Positions 1 to 7,738 of a stretch of 64,000 nt of DNA are shown here, piece after piece; the first letter of the stretch is position 1; each line of letters begins with the position of its first letter. Under the pieces are notes generated by a model, which saw nothing but the letters and a program-made list of their open reading frames with translations, was not told the origin of the DNA and did no database searches. The position numbers and the translations under genes were made by a program. Source of the stretch: Argonema galeatum A003/A1 (GTDB lineage: Bacteria; Cyanobacteriota; Cyanobacteriia; Cyanobacteriales; Aerosakkonemataceae); the NCBI RefSeq assembly GCF_023333595.1, contig NZ_JAIQZM010000017.1, positions 1 to 64,000 on the forward strand, given 5' to 3'.

Positions 1-77
1 TGACTTTTGACTTTTGACTTTTGACTTTTGACTTTTGACTTTTGACTTTTGACTTTTGACTTTTGACTTTTGACTTT
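1..77. repeat. Heptamer tandem repeat (TGACTTT)n
   Basis: Eleven head-to-tail copies of TGACTTT run from the window edge; the array may continue to the left. The same heptamer, in either orientation, recurs at about 14974-15000, 17640-17668, 48040-48060 and 49588-49606. It has no spacers, so it is a simple short tandem repeat of the kind common in filamentous cyanobacteria. Confidence 0.95.
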
Positions 78-260
78 CGCGTAGCGGCACTAGCCCCTCA
101 AAAAATTGACACAGGAAAACTTAACCTTGCTTAACATTCAGGGTAAAATGACCAAGTGGTGTGAGTAAGCACAAATGACTAAGCGACGAAAGATGTCAAC
201 TGGCTTATCTAGTACTTCCACATCCAACGTCCTGCTTTCGTTTCTCAAGAAGTTAGCAAT

Positions 261-455
261 ATGTCTGTAGCATTAGCGAATCAAGTCGGCCTTATGCGGT
301 CAATGAAGTCTGTCTACCAAGCAGATCAGCAAATCAAGCTGTTGCATTTGGAGGCGGATATAGAAAGCTTATTGCAGCAACTGCAATACCTCAAGCAGCA
401 ACGACTGACCTCAGATACCCAAGAATTAGCCAGCTACGACGAAAATCTCAACTGA
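261..455 (+). CDS. Small conserved-looking hypothetical protein, 64 aa
   Basis: I do not recognise a named family. The product is a short, charged, mostly helical protein with a Leu/Gln-rich coiled-coil-like middle (residues about 25-47, containing IESLLQQLQYLKQQR). It has no membrane segment and no cysteine. The frame ends six bases before a strong hairpin terminator, which supports a real monocistronic transcript. A TTGACA-like box lies at 106-111, about 150 bases upstream, without a convincing partner -10 box. The function is unknown; an adaptor or regulatory role would be a guess. Confidence 0.6.
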   Translation: MSVALANQVGLMRSMKSVYQADQQIKLLHLEADIESLLQQLQYLKQQRLTSDTQELASYDENLN

Positions 456-460
456 TAGAA

Positions 461-509
461 GCTTCAAGCAGGCCCACTGCCTGCTTGAAGCAGCTTTAGC
501 TCGTTTTTT
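461..509 (+). terminator. Rho-independent terminator
   Basis: There is a perfect 13-bp stem (461-473 with 479-491) around a 5-base loop, and a run of six T at 504-509. It lies immediately after the small ORF that ends at 455. Confidence 0.85.
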
Positions 510-622
510 GGTAAAACATATCAGAAGCATCCCCTGCTACGGATGTATAAATAGCAGGTGTATCTCATGCGTCAATTAAATCAATCAACTTTACTGGCAT
601 TTGGAGACCTGTAAATTTATTC

Positions 623-1702
623 ATGACTGCATCGACAATAAAACCCCAGAATTTGGCATTGACTCCCAACCCTTCGGAGCTGCGCCTCAGACATATTTTG
701 AAAACTCTGCCGCACGATGTCTTCATCAAGAATCGGCGAAAAGCCTGGACATCAGTGATAATCAATGTTTTGTTGGTTTGCCTGGGCTATTTGAGCATCG
801 CCTTTTCTCCGTGGTTTCTGCTGCCATTGTGTTGGATTTTCACGGGTACGGCTCTGACTGGTTTTTTTGTGATCGGTCATGACTGCGGCCATCGGTCTTT
901 TGCTAACCGACGCTGGGTGAACGATTTGGTGGGTCACGCGATAATGCTGCCTTTGATTTACCCTTTCCACAGCTGGCGCATATTGCACAACTATCACCAC
1001 GCACACACCAATAAGCTCGAAGAGGACAATGCTTGGGAACCCCTTAACCCAGAGGTTTATGCCAGTGCGGGACGCCCTTTGCAGTTGGCTTATGAGGCAA
1101 TCCGAGGCTGGTTTTGGTGGGTCGGATCGATCGGCCATTGGGCGATTTTGCACTTTAATTGGGGGAAATTTGAGGGCAAACAGCGATCGCAAGTCAAGTT
1201 TTCGGCCCTGCTGGTGCTGATAACAGCTGCGATCGCTTTCCCAACCCTAATTGCCACCACTGGCATCTGGGGCTTCGTCAAGTTCTGGTTAGTACCCTGG
1301 TTGGTTTACCACTTCTGGATGAGTACTTTTACTCTGGTACACCACACCGCTCCTGATATTCCCTTTAAGGCAAATCACGAGTGGAATGAAGCTATCGCCC
1401 AGCTATCTGGAAGCGTCCACTGCGATTACCCCCGCTGGGTGGAATTTCTCTGCCACGATATCAATGTTCACGTCCCCCATCACATTTCTACCGCCATTCC
1501 TTCCTATAACCTGCGGATGGCTCATCGCAGCCTCAAAGAAAATTGGGGAAGCTATGTGCGGGAGTGCCGTTTCTCTTTGTCTTTAATGAAGGAGATTGTT
1601 GACAAGTGTCATTTGTATCATCCAGAGCAATGCTACCAGTCTTTCGATAGCTACCACTCTGCCAGCGTTAAAAGCGCTAAAACTGAAGACCTTACCCAGT
1701 AG
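623..1702 (+). CDS. desA: Acyl-lipid delta-12 (omega-6) desaturase DesA
   Basis: This membrane di-iron enzyme puts a double bond at carbon 12 of oleoyl chains already bound to membrane glycerolipids, using ferredoxin as electron donor. It raises membrane fluidity, especially in the cold. Three histidine boxes are present: HDCGH at residues 86-90, HNYHH at 122-126 and HVPHH at 283-287. Hydrophobic membrane segments flank them (about 44-84 and 190-225). The motifs GHDCGHRSF, RWVNDLVGH and CHDINVH are those of cyanobacterial DesA rather than DesB or DesC, and 359 residues is the usual length. It is a single gene, followed by two hairpins. Cold induction is typical of the family but is not visible in this sequence. 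Confidence 0.96.
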   Translation: MTASTIKPQNLALTPNPSELRLRHILKTLPHDVFIKNRRKAWTSVIINVLLVCLGYLSIAFSPWFLLPLCWIFTGTALTGFFVIGHDCGHRSFANRRWVNDLVGHAIMLPLIYPFHSWRILHNYHHAHTNKLEEDNAWEPLNPEVYASAGRPLQLAYEAIRGWFWWVGSIGHWAILHFNWGKFEGKQRSQVKFSALLVLITAAIAFPTLIATTGIWGFVKFWLVPWLVYHFWMSTFTLVHHTAPDIPFKANHEWNEAIAQLSGSVHCDYPRWVEFLCHDINVHVPHHISTAIPSYNLRMAHRSLKENWGSYVRECRFSLSLMKEIVDKCHLYHPEQCYQSFDSYHSASVKSAKTEDLTQ

Positions 1703-1730
1703 GGTGCGTTAACGTAATTTAACGCACCCT
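1701..1730. repeat. Hairpin overlapping the desA stop
   Basis: AGGGTGCGTT (1701-1710) and AACGCACCCT (1721-1730) form a 10-bp stem starting in the desA stop codon. GGGTGCGTTA-type palindromes are common intergenic repeats in cyanobacteria. It may also help termination, but there is no T run. Confidence 0.6.
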
Positions 1731-1741
1731 CCAAAACTAAA

Positions 1742-1774
1742 AAAACGCCCAGATGCGATCGCGGCTGGGCGTTT
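1742..1774. terminator. Probable bidirectional terminator after desA
   Basis: AAAACGCCCAG (1742-1752) and CTGGGCGTTTT (1764-1774) form an 11-bp stem. An A run on one side and a T run on the other make it usable in both directions. A HIP1 octamer sits in the loop. Confidence 0.75.
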
Positions 1775-1782
1775 TAACATAC

Positions 1783-1898
1783 TCAGGACTTACGCTCTTC
1801 GCCCCCCTAGCCCCCCAATTTTGGGGGGAATGAGGAGGGGGGCTCCCCAGATTTGGGGGGTCGGGGGGGCAAAACCTTGGTTAGTGCGTAAGTCCTGA
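1783..1898. mobile_element. MITE-like palindromic element, AGGACTTACG family
   Basis: This is a 116-bp element with perfect 13-bp terminal inverted repeats (TCAGGACTTACGC at 1783-1795, complement at 1886-1898). The interior is rich in C and G runs (CCCCCCTAGCCCCCC type) and is itself palindromic. It has no coding capacity. A second element with AGGACTTAC ends but another interior lies at 37764-37865. Confidence 0.7.
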
Positions 1899-1991
1899 TA
1901 CTTCTAAAATTTGTATGTGAATTTGCGACTTCATCGCCAGTAGTCGCTACACTACTGGCAATACAACTTTTGAGTTTCGGAACAGTTTGGC

Positions 1992-2507
1992 ATGATGCAA
2001 CCGATACCCAAGCTAGAGCCCTCCCCCTCTCCTGAGAGCAGACGCCTGAACTATCATGATGTCTATAGTTGCCCTGTCTGTCGCTACGGACAGATATCCG
2101 TGCTGACGCTCACAGAATCCTTTGCTTGTAACTTTTGTCGCCACATTTTCACGACTAATCTTCAGGATCAGTTGCTTATAATAGCTGATAGTTTGCAGCC
2201 AATGGCTTGGCGATGGACTGGTCGCAGTTGGAAAATAGCTCATCAGAAGGATTCTGACCTTACTTTAGTCGTTTGGCTGCTGGGAACGGCTTTAGTGATT
2301 TTCCCTACCCTGATAGTTGGGCTTTCTGCCTATATATTCCCTCCAGAAGAGGGCAGTTATGGATCTTGGCTTCCCAGGTTTTGGATCGGCTTGACTTTTC
2401 TATCCCATCTCACTTTCGTAGTCTGGCTGCTTGCGGCAAATTATCAGTTACCCTTTTATACCGTCTTGAAAATCAAGTTGCGGGAGTTTCTGGCTCGTCA
2501 GCAGTAG
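1992..2507 (+). CDS. Zinc-ribbon membrane protein, hypothetical, 171 aa
   Basis: The N-terminal half carries two cysteine pairs, C27-x2-C30 and C46-x2-C49, spaced as in a zinc ribbon. They are followed by two hydrophobic stretches long enough to span the membrane (about 90-113 and 128-150) and a short basic tail. It is probably an inner-membrane protein with a metal-binding cytosolic head. It converges with the glycosyltransferase on the other strand, leaving six bases between the stops. The pattern resembles uncharacterised cyanobacterial proteins. I cannot assign a function. Confidence 0.75.
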   Translation: MMQPIPKLEPSPSPESRRLNYHDVYSCPVCRYGQISVLTLTESFACNFCRHIFTTNLQDQLLIIADSLQPMAWRWTGRSWKIAHQKDSDLTLVVWLLGTALVIFPTLIVGLSAYIFPPEEGSYGSWLPRFWIGLTFLSHLTFVVWLLAANYQLPFYTVLKIKLREFLARQQ

Positions 2508-2513
2508 GGTATC

Positions 2514-3737
2514 CTACTGTAGCAGTACTTGTTCGTAGAGTTGTCCGGCTCGTTCCCAAGTGTATTCTGTCTCTACGAGCGATCGCCCATTTCTCGATAA
2601 CTCTTCTCGCAGTTGGGCATCTTCAAATAAGCGGCTGATGGCGTTAACGTACTCTTGGACTTGATTTGCTCGTAAGGCTCGTAAAGGTACGTCAGGAGTA
2701 TCAACGGCGAGTCCTTCTAAACCGCGATCGCTTGCCACTATCGGCACTCCAGCTGCCATTCCTTCTAAAGTTTTGTTTTTAATTCCATAACCCGCACGCA
2801 GGGGAACGACACAAACTGTACTGGCGTGCAGGTATTCTGCCATTGAGCAAACTTTACCCGTAACGATAACTCCGGTGCGTTCCCCCAGGGCCAAAACTTC
2901 TGGTGTAGGACGTGCGCCAACAATGCTAAAAGTAGCATCCGGGTAATTTTTTTGGAGTTCTGGCAATACCTCTATGGCAAAAAAACGAGCGGCATCGATA
3001 TTGTGGGAAGCATCCATTGCACCAACAAATATTAATTTGCGTCCGCCGCAGTCACTTGTACGATATGGGAATATTTCCAGATCTACTCCATTTGGAATTA
3101 CCGGAATATCAGCTTGGGGAACGAATTTGAGAAATTGTTTTTTATCATCTTCCGTCGTGACTACAAGACTAGAAAATTTGCTGGAGTAGCGTTTTTCGTA
3201 CCGTTCTAAGATGAGGTGAAGGTAGAGGCGATCGCGCAACGCATTCGGAGACGCCCCCATTTCCAAGTGGTCGCGAATCCACCCATAAATTGAACTGTGA
3301 ATATCTACAACTGTCTTAACTGAGTTGCGAAATTTAGGACGAATGTAGATTTCATTAACACTATGTTCGCAGGTAATAACATCGCATTTGCCAGATTGGA
3401 CAAACTCATCTACCCAACTTTTAATTTCCGGCGAATATCGATATAAAACATTCGGTGGCGTTGCTTTTATGACAGACTCGCTAAAGCGTGCAACTTTACC
3501 AACCAATCCTTCGATTCCGCCTTGTTTCGGTTCTGGCGGTAGCGGAAAAATAACTAGGTTGCTTACCCACTGACGGAGTTCTTCTACCTCCGCCTCTGTT
3601 ACTCCCCCGTGGCGTTGTGTCACCAGCGTAATGTTATGACGCTGGTGCAGGTATTTCAGCAAGTTGAAGGTTCTGATTTCGGTTCCCCCTCGGCTGGGTG
3701 GATAGGGGAACGTAGAGGAAAGCATGAGAATATTCAT
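2514..3737 (-). CDS. GT4-type glycosyltransferase, 407 aa
   Basis: This is a GT-B fold retaining glycosyltransferase, expected to move a sugar from a nucleotide-sugar to a glycan or lipid acceptor at the cytoplasmic membrane face. The N-terminal acceptor domain begins MNILMLSSTFPYPPSRGGTE, typical of GT4 proteins. The C-terminal donor domain (about 215-390) contains LIFVGAMDASHN, FSIVGARP and the E-x7-E type stretch KTLEGMAAGVPIVAS. The best overall likeness is to the TuaH/EpsH-like exopolysaccharide transferases. The acceptor and sugar cannot be told from sequence. It is divergent from the sulfotransferase-like gene at 3966, with a 228-bp gap in which I see no clear operator. Confidence 0.85.
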   Translation of the reverse strand: MNILMLSSTFPYPPSRGGTEIRTFNLLKYLHQRHNITLVTQRHGGVTEAEVEELRQWVSNLVIFPLPPEPKQGGIEGLVGKVARFSESVIKATPPNVLYRYSPEIKSWVDEFVQSGKCDVITCEHSVNEIYIRPKFRNSVKTVVDIHSSIYGWIRDHLEMGASPNALRDRLYLHLILERYEKRYSSKFSSLVVTTEDDKKQFLKFVPQADIPVIPNGVDLEIFPYRTSDCGGRKLIFVGAMDASHNIDAARFFAIEVLPELQKNYPDATFSIVGARPTPEVLALGERTGVIVTGKVCSMAEYLHASTVCVVPLRAGYGIKNKTLEGMAAGVPIVASDRGLEGLAVDTPDVPLRALRANQVQEYVNAISRLFEDAQLREELSRNGRSLVETEYTWERAGQLYEQVLLQ

Positions 3738-3965
3738 CTATACGGATCTCAGACTCTGCTAGAAAGCTGTGTTTGCACGATATCTATATTTAAGGACTTG
3801 ACATTAAAGAGGGCAATGGGCTAGTCTATATGAAAAATCAAGGTGAAGCTACCGCAAATTTACTAAATAGTTTCTTCCTGATTAGATTATCACATCGGGG
3901 TCAATAGGAAGCGTTTTGTTAACCAAGCATTTCTCTGAAATGTTGTTAGCTAAAATTTATCTTCA

Positions 3966-4793
3966 GTGCTGTCTACCAGATTTATGTATTATATGGGTGC
4001 TTTAGAAAAAAATTTTTTCAAGCAAAAGTTTGAGGTACGCTCCTTTCTCAGCCTTTATCCAAACCTGTTTTTTCCATTAGTAAAGTTGGCAGGAAAACAA
4101 CCAAGCAGGGCAGTTGATAAAAACACTGAAATAGTTATAGAAGGATTTCCAAGATCTGCAAACAGCTTTTCTATTGGTGCGTTTCAATTTGCCCAAGGTC
4201 GTCCAGTTAGGTTGGCATCGCATTTACACGCTCCTGCTCAAATAATCCGCGCCGTCCATCTTTCTATACCAACATTAGTACTAATTCGTAAGCCAGTCGA
4301 TGCAGTAATTTCCTTCAAGAGCTTGGAGTTAGAAGTAAGCGATCCAAATTCCTATATTAGCCCTGGATTAAGTATTTGTTTGAAAAAATATTTAAAATTT
4401 TGGATATCATTTTATACTAGAATTAAGCCATATAAAGACTATTATGTAATAGGGTTATTCGATGAAGTTATTCAAGATTTTGGGGTGGTTATTGAGAAAA
4501 TAAACTATAATTTTAACACTAAGTTTTTAAGTTTCGAGCATACAAAAAATAATGTCAAAAATATTCATGCTCAACAAGGGTTTCATTCTGGGCCGTCTAA
4601 AAAGCGTCAATATTTAAAAGCAATTTTAATGAAAGAACTTGAAAATGATGAGATTAAAAGTCTCATTGCCAAAGCGAATTCTGTATACCGTGAGTTTGAG
4701 ATATTCGCAAAATGTTCTAGATTAAGCAGTACAGAAATTAGAGCCACCTCGGTTGCAGATCTAGAAACAAGCGAAATATCCGAGTTATTATAA
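3966..4793 (+). CDS. Sulfotransferase-like protein, 275 aa
   Basis: The P-loop-like 5'-phosphosulfate loop is visible as GFPRSANSF (residues 60-68), and the 3'-phosphate-binding stretch as LIRKPVDAVISF (106-117). This is the arrangement of PAPS-dependent sulfotransferases, though the first motif departs from the usual PRSGTT/PKSGTT form. The longest frame starts with GTG at 3966; ATGs at 3984 and 3993 are equally plausible, and none has a clear ribosome site. The gene is visibly more AT-rich than its neighbours, which suggests acquisition. Together with the divergent glycosyltransferase it may decorate a surface polysaccharide. It ends 22 bases before the next gene, so read-through into the 4.8-11.5 kb set is possible. 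Confidence 0.7.
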   Translation: MLSTRFMYYMGALEKNFFKQKFEVRSFLSLYPNLFFPLVKLAGKQPSRAVDKNTEIVIEGFPRSANSFSIGAFQFAQGRPVRLASHLHAPAQIIRAVHLSIPTLVLIRKPVDAVISFKSLELEVSDPNSYISPGLSICLKKYLKFWISFYTRIKPYKDYYVIGLFDEVIQDFGVVIEKINYNFNTKFLSFEHTKNNVKNIHAQQGFHSGPSKKRQYLKAILMKELENDEIKSLIAKANSVYREFEIFAKCSRLSSTEIRATSVADLETSEISELL

Positions 4794-4815
4794 AAAGTCA
4801 GACAAAAGTGAGCCA

Positions 4816-5643
4816 ATGGAAACTAATGAGCTGAAGTTCCTCCTAAAATTATTGGGTTGTCCTAATTATCGGTCATCCCTTTCTGCTGGCGTCTTCAAAG
4901 ACTTTAAAGGCAAGGACAAAATTTGTCGAGACTTGGGCGATGAGCGAGAATTGATAGACTTCTCCCGCGAAATTGCTTCCGTTAAAATTTTACCCCCCGG
5001 TCGTGCCTTGCTGAAAATAGACGCCTCTCAACTGCCGATCGCAGACAAAGAACTAAAGGTGCTGGAGAAAATAGGCAAAAGTCCCGGAAAAATCAAACCC
5101 AGTGAAATTACAGTTGTGAAAGCGGCTGAAAGAGCGGAAATATTAAAGAACCTCGCCGATCGCGGACTGATTGAAGCTGAAAGGAAAGTCAAACGGACTA
5201 AAGCCGAGGTATGGCTGACTCAGCGAGGACTGGAATATTTGCGGGATGAGTACAACCCCAAGGGTTCTGCAACCATTAGTCTGGATTTACTGAAAAATTA
5301 CCTGAGCTTTTTGCGAAAATGCCTCCGCGAAAACTCTGAAGTAGTATCGCCAGCACCAGCTACACCTACAGCTAAGCCAAGCGATGAGCAGATTTTACAG
5401 ATAATTCGAGATTTAGATCGGGAACTGGGAACGGAAAATTATTTGCCAATTTTTCACTTGCGGCAGAAGTTACAACCGCCCTTATCCAGGGAAGAATTAG
5501 ATCGATCGCTTTATCGCCTGCAACGGAACGACCAAGTTGAGTTGAGTTCGCTGGTAGATACGACGCCCTATACTTCAGAACAAATTGACGCCGGAATGCC
5601 CCAAGATATTGGTGGTGTGCTGTTCTATATCGTAGCTAATTAG
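4816..5643 (+). CDS. Two-winged-helix protein, first gene of a putative nuclease-translocase system
   Basis: I cannot name a family for this 275-residue protein. Residues about 80-146 read as a winged helix: helices around KPSEITVVKAAERAEILKNL, then a GLIE...KAEVWLTQRGLEYL wing and helix. Residues about 185-272 form a second small helical/wing module (DEQILQIIRDLDRELG, LSREELDRSLYRLQRNDQVE). A Pro/Ala/Thr linker joins them near 175-188. It is probably cytosolic and could recognise DNA or bridge partners. It is followed after 60 bases by an ATPase and then by the exonuclease-nuclease-FtsK fusion, all on the same strand, which suggests one operon and a shared job. Confidence 0.8.
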   Translation: METNELKFLLKLLGCPNYRSSLSAGVFKDFKGKDKICRDLGDERELIDFSREIASVKILPPGRALLKIDASQLPIADKELKVLEKIGKSPGKIKPSEITVVKAAERAEILKNLADRGLIEAERKVKRTKAEVWLTQRGLEYLRDEYNPKGSATISLDLLKNYLSFLRKCLRENSEVVSPAPATPTAKPSDEQILQIIRDLDRELGTENYLPIFHLRQKLQPPLSREELDRSLYRLQRNDQVELSSLVDTTPYTSEQIDAGMPQDIGGVLFYIVAN

Positions 5644-5703
5644 TAATCTATCCTCGACTGTTGAACTCTAAAATTACTACCCTAGTGCAATGGAAGTGCA
5701 AGC

Positions 5704-7701
5704 ATGGCATCTATAGATCAAATTATTAAACGAGAGGTTAACCCATTCGATCCGGTAACTTTTAAAGCGGGTAACTTTTGGCAGGAACAGCAAGATCCAG
5801 CCCTTACTGTTGAGTCTATTCATCAAGATATCCTCATTGAAATTGAAGCGCTTCTCGATCTGGTTGCCCAAGATCGTCGCACCCGCACCCTGATGCTTTA
5901 TGGCGACTCTGGTTCTGGTAAAACTTATTTATTGGGTCGGCTCAAACGCACGCTCAACCGCAAAGCTTTTTTCGTTTATATCGATCCATTTCCCGATAGC
6001 GACTTCATCTGGCGGCACGTCCTACGCTACACTGTGGATAGCCTTTTGCAAGTCCCTCAAGGCCAACAAGAATCTCAGTTGTTACTTTGGCTCAAGGGTT
6101 TATCTGTTTTCAAACAACGCAGTATTTTAGATCGGATACGGGGCGATCGCCAAGCCTTCATCCGCAAACTTAGAGATACTTATACTTCAGGTATATACAA
6201 TGCGAATGAGTTCTTTGGAGTGCTGTACGACCTGCTCAATCCTGAATTACGGCTGCTTGCCTGCGATTGGTTGCGGGGAGACGATTTAGATGAAGAAGAT
6301 TTGAAAAATCTGCGGCTCAAAAGTGATATTGACACCGAAGATGCAGCCCAAAAAGTTTTGGCTAATTTTGGCAGAATTGCTGCGGAAACTCAGCCGATCG
6401 TACTTTGTTTTGACCAGCTAGAAAACATTGCTCGCTTGCCAAACGGAAATATCGATTTACAAGCATTGTTTACCGTCAACTCCAGTATTCATAACCAGAA
6501 CTTGAAGAACTTTCTGGTTATCATTAGCCTAATTACAGATATTGGGAGACAGAATGCCGATCGCATTCATCAGTCTGACAAAGCTCGGATAGATCATCGA
6601 GTTAGCTTAAAACGTATTACTTTGGATCAAGCAGAAACAATCTGGGCAAGTAGACTCTATCCGCTATACCAACAAGCCGATCCCAAACCTCCCACACCAA
6701 TTTCCCCCTTAACCAGAAAAATTTTAGAGTTGAAATTCCCTGGTGGTAGAACTGACCCTAGAAATGCTCTCAGGCTTGGCCAAAAACTAATTCAGGGATA
6801 CAAGCTAGGCGGAAAGTTTGAAGAAGATTCTGTCGCAGTATTAAAATTGATCTGGCTTGACGAATTTAATAAAATTCAGCAGAAAATCTCTCGAATTCGC
6901 CAATTATCTTCCCAGGAACTGATACGAATGTTTCAAGAAGTATTAGCTGCTTTGCAAGTGGCCGAGATTCGTCCCAAGCTGTTACCCGGAACAAAGTATG
7001 GTAGTTATTCTGTTAGCTACGAACAGCCAGGTAAGTCTAAAAGAGTAGGAGTTGTGTGGACTGAAGAACCTAACTTGAGCAACTTCTTTTATGTAATGAA
7101 TGCTTGCCAAAAGGCAATTCAACAAAACCTGTGCCAAACTCTGTATCTAATTAGGGCTGAAGAGGTAGGGAAAGAAACCAATAAAGGTTATAAACTTTAC
7201 AAGGAAATCTTTACTGGTTTACCTCATCGCCTGATTATACCAGATATGACTTCTGTATACTACTTGGCAACTTACCACAGCTTGGCTAATGCGGCTCGAT
7301 CCGCAGAGTTGGTGGTTGCAGGTGAAACCCCCAATATCAATGATTTAGAAGCATTAATTCGCGATTCTCAAATCTTGCATAATTGTTCTTTACTGCAAGA
7401 TTTAGGTATCGTTCCAAGTCAAGAAAATGCTGATAATTTCAGGCAAGTTACAAACAACTTTAATGGGAAGAAAATGGATACTTTTCAGCAATTGAAAGAC
7501 TTTTTATTGACTCTAGTCACAACTCAGCAACTTATGGGTAATCAGGTACTTATCCAAAATGCTCTCAATCAGTTTCCTATGGTGAATGAATCCCAAGTTG
7601 TTCAGCTGATTCAGCAGCTATGTCAGGAAAACAGAATTCAACTTCTCAACGCCAAGGCTAGTCCAGAAGCACAATTAGTCTGTCTATTACCTAAAGGTTA
7701 G
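5704..7701 (+). CDS. P-loop ATPase with C-terminal winged-helix-like end, 665 aa
   Basis: The protein is an AAA/ORC-like or STAND-like P-loop ATPase. Walker A is GDSGSGKT at residues 67-74. Walker B is IVLCFDQLE with Asp237 and Glu240. A long helical lid region follows to about 410. Residues about 430-560 look like a separate alpha/beta module (KRVGVVWTEEP, QTLYLIRAEEV, HRLIIPDMTSVYYLATYH). The last 80 residues have a winged-helix appearance (NQFPMVNESQVVQLIQQLCQ). The known role of such proteins is ATP-driven loading or signalling on DNA. Its genes lie 60 bases from the winged-helix protein upstream and 37 from the nuclease-translocase downstream, so it is probably the loader or switch of that complex. 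The exact family is uncertain. Confidence 0.82.
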   Translation: MASIDQIIKREVNPFDPVTFKAGNFWQEQQDPALTVESIHQDILIEIEALLDLVAQDRRTRTLMLYGDSGSGKTYLLGRLKRTLNRKAFFVYIDPFPDSDFIWRHVLRYTVDSLLQVPQGQQESQLLLWLKGLSVFKQRSILDRIRGDRQAFIRKLRDTYTSGIYNANEFFGVLYDLLNPELRLLACDWLRGDDLDEEDLKNLRLKSDIDTEDAAQKVLANFGRIAAETQPIVLCFDQLENIARLPNGNIDLQALFTVNSSIHNQNLKNFLVIISLITDIGRQNADRIHQSDKARIDHRVSLKRITLDQAETIWASRLYPLYQQADPKPPTPISPLTRKILELKFPGGRTDPRNALRLGQKLIQGYKLGGKFEEDSVAVLKLIWLDEFNKIQQKISRIRQLSSQELIRMFQEVLAALQVAEIRPKLLPGTKYGSYSVSYEQPGKSKRVGVVWTEEPNLSNFFYVMNACQKAIQQNLCQTLYLIRAEEVGKETNKGYKLYKEIFTGLPHRLIIPDMTSVYYLATYHSLANAARSAELVVAGETPNINDLEALIRDSQILHNCSLLQDLGIVPSQENADNFRQVTNNFNGKKMDTFQQLKDFLLTLVTTQQLMGNQVLIQNALNQFPMVNESQVVQLIQQLCQENRIQLLNAKASPEAQLVCLLPKG

Positions 7702-7738
7702 TTGGTGCTGTAAACTATAATTCATTTTACTTTAGCCA

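Noticed and set aside
1-77. Regular repeats resembling a CRISPR array
   Set aside because: The unit is 7 bp and directly tandem, with no spacers and no cas genes nearby.
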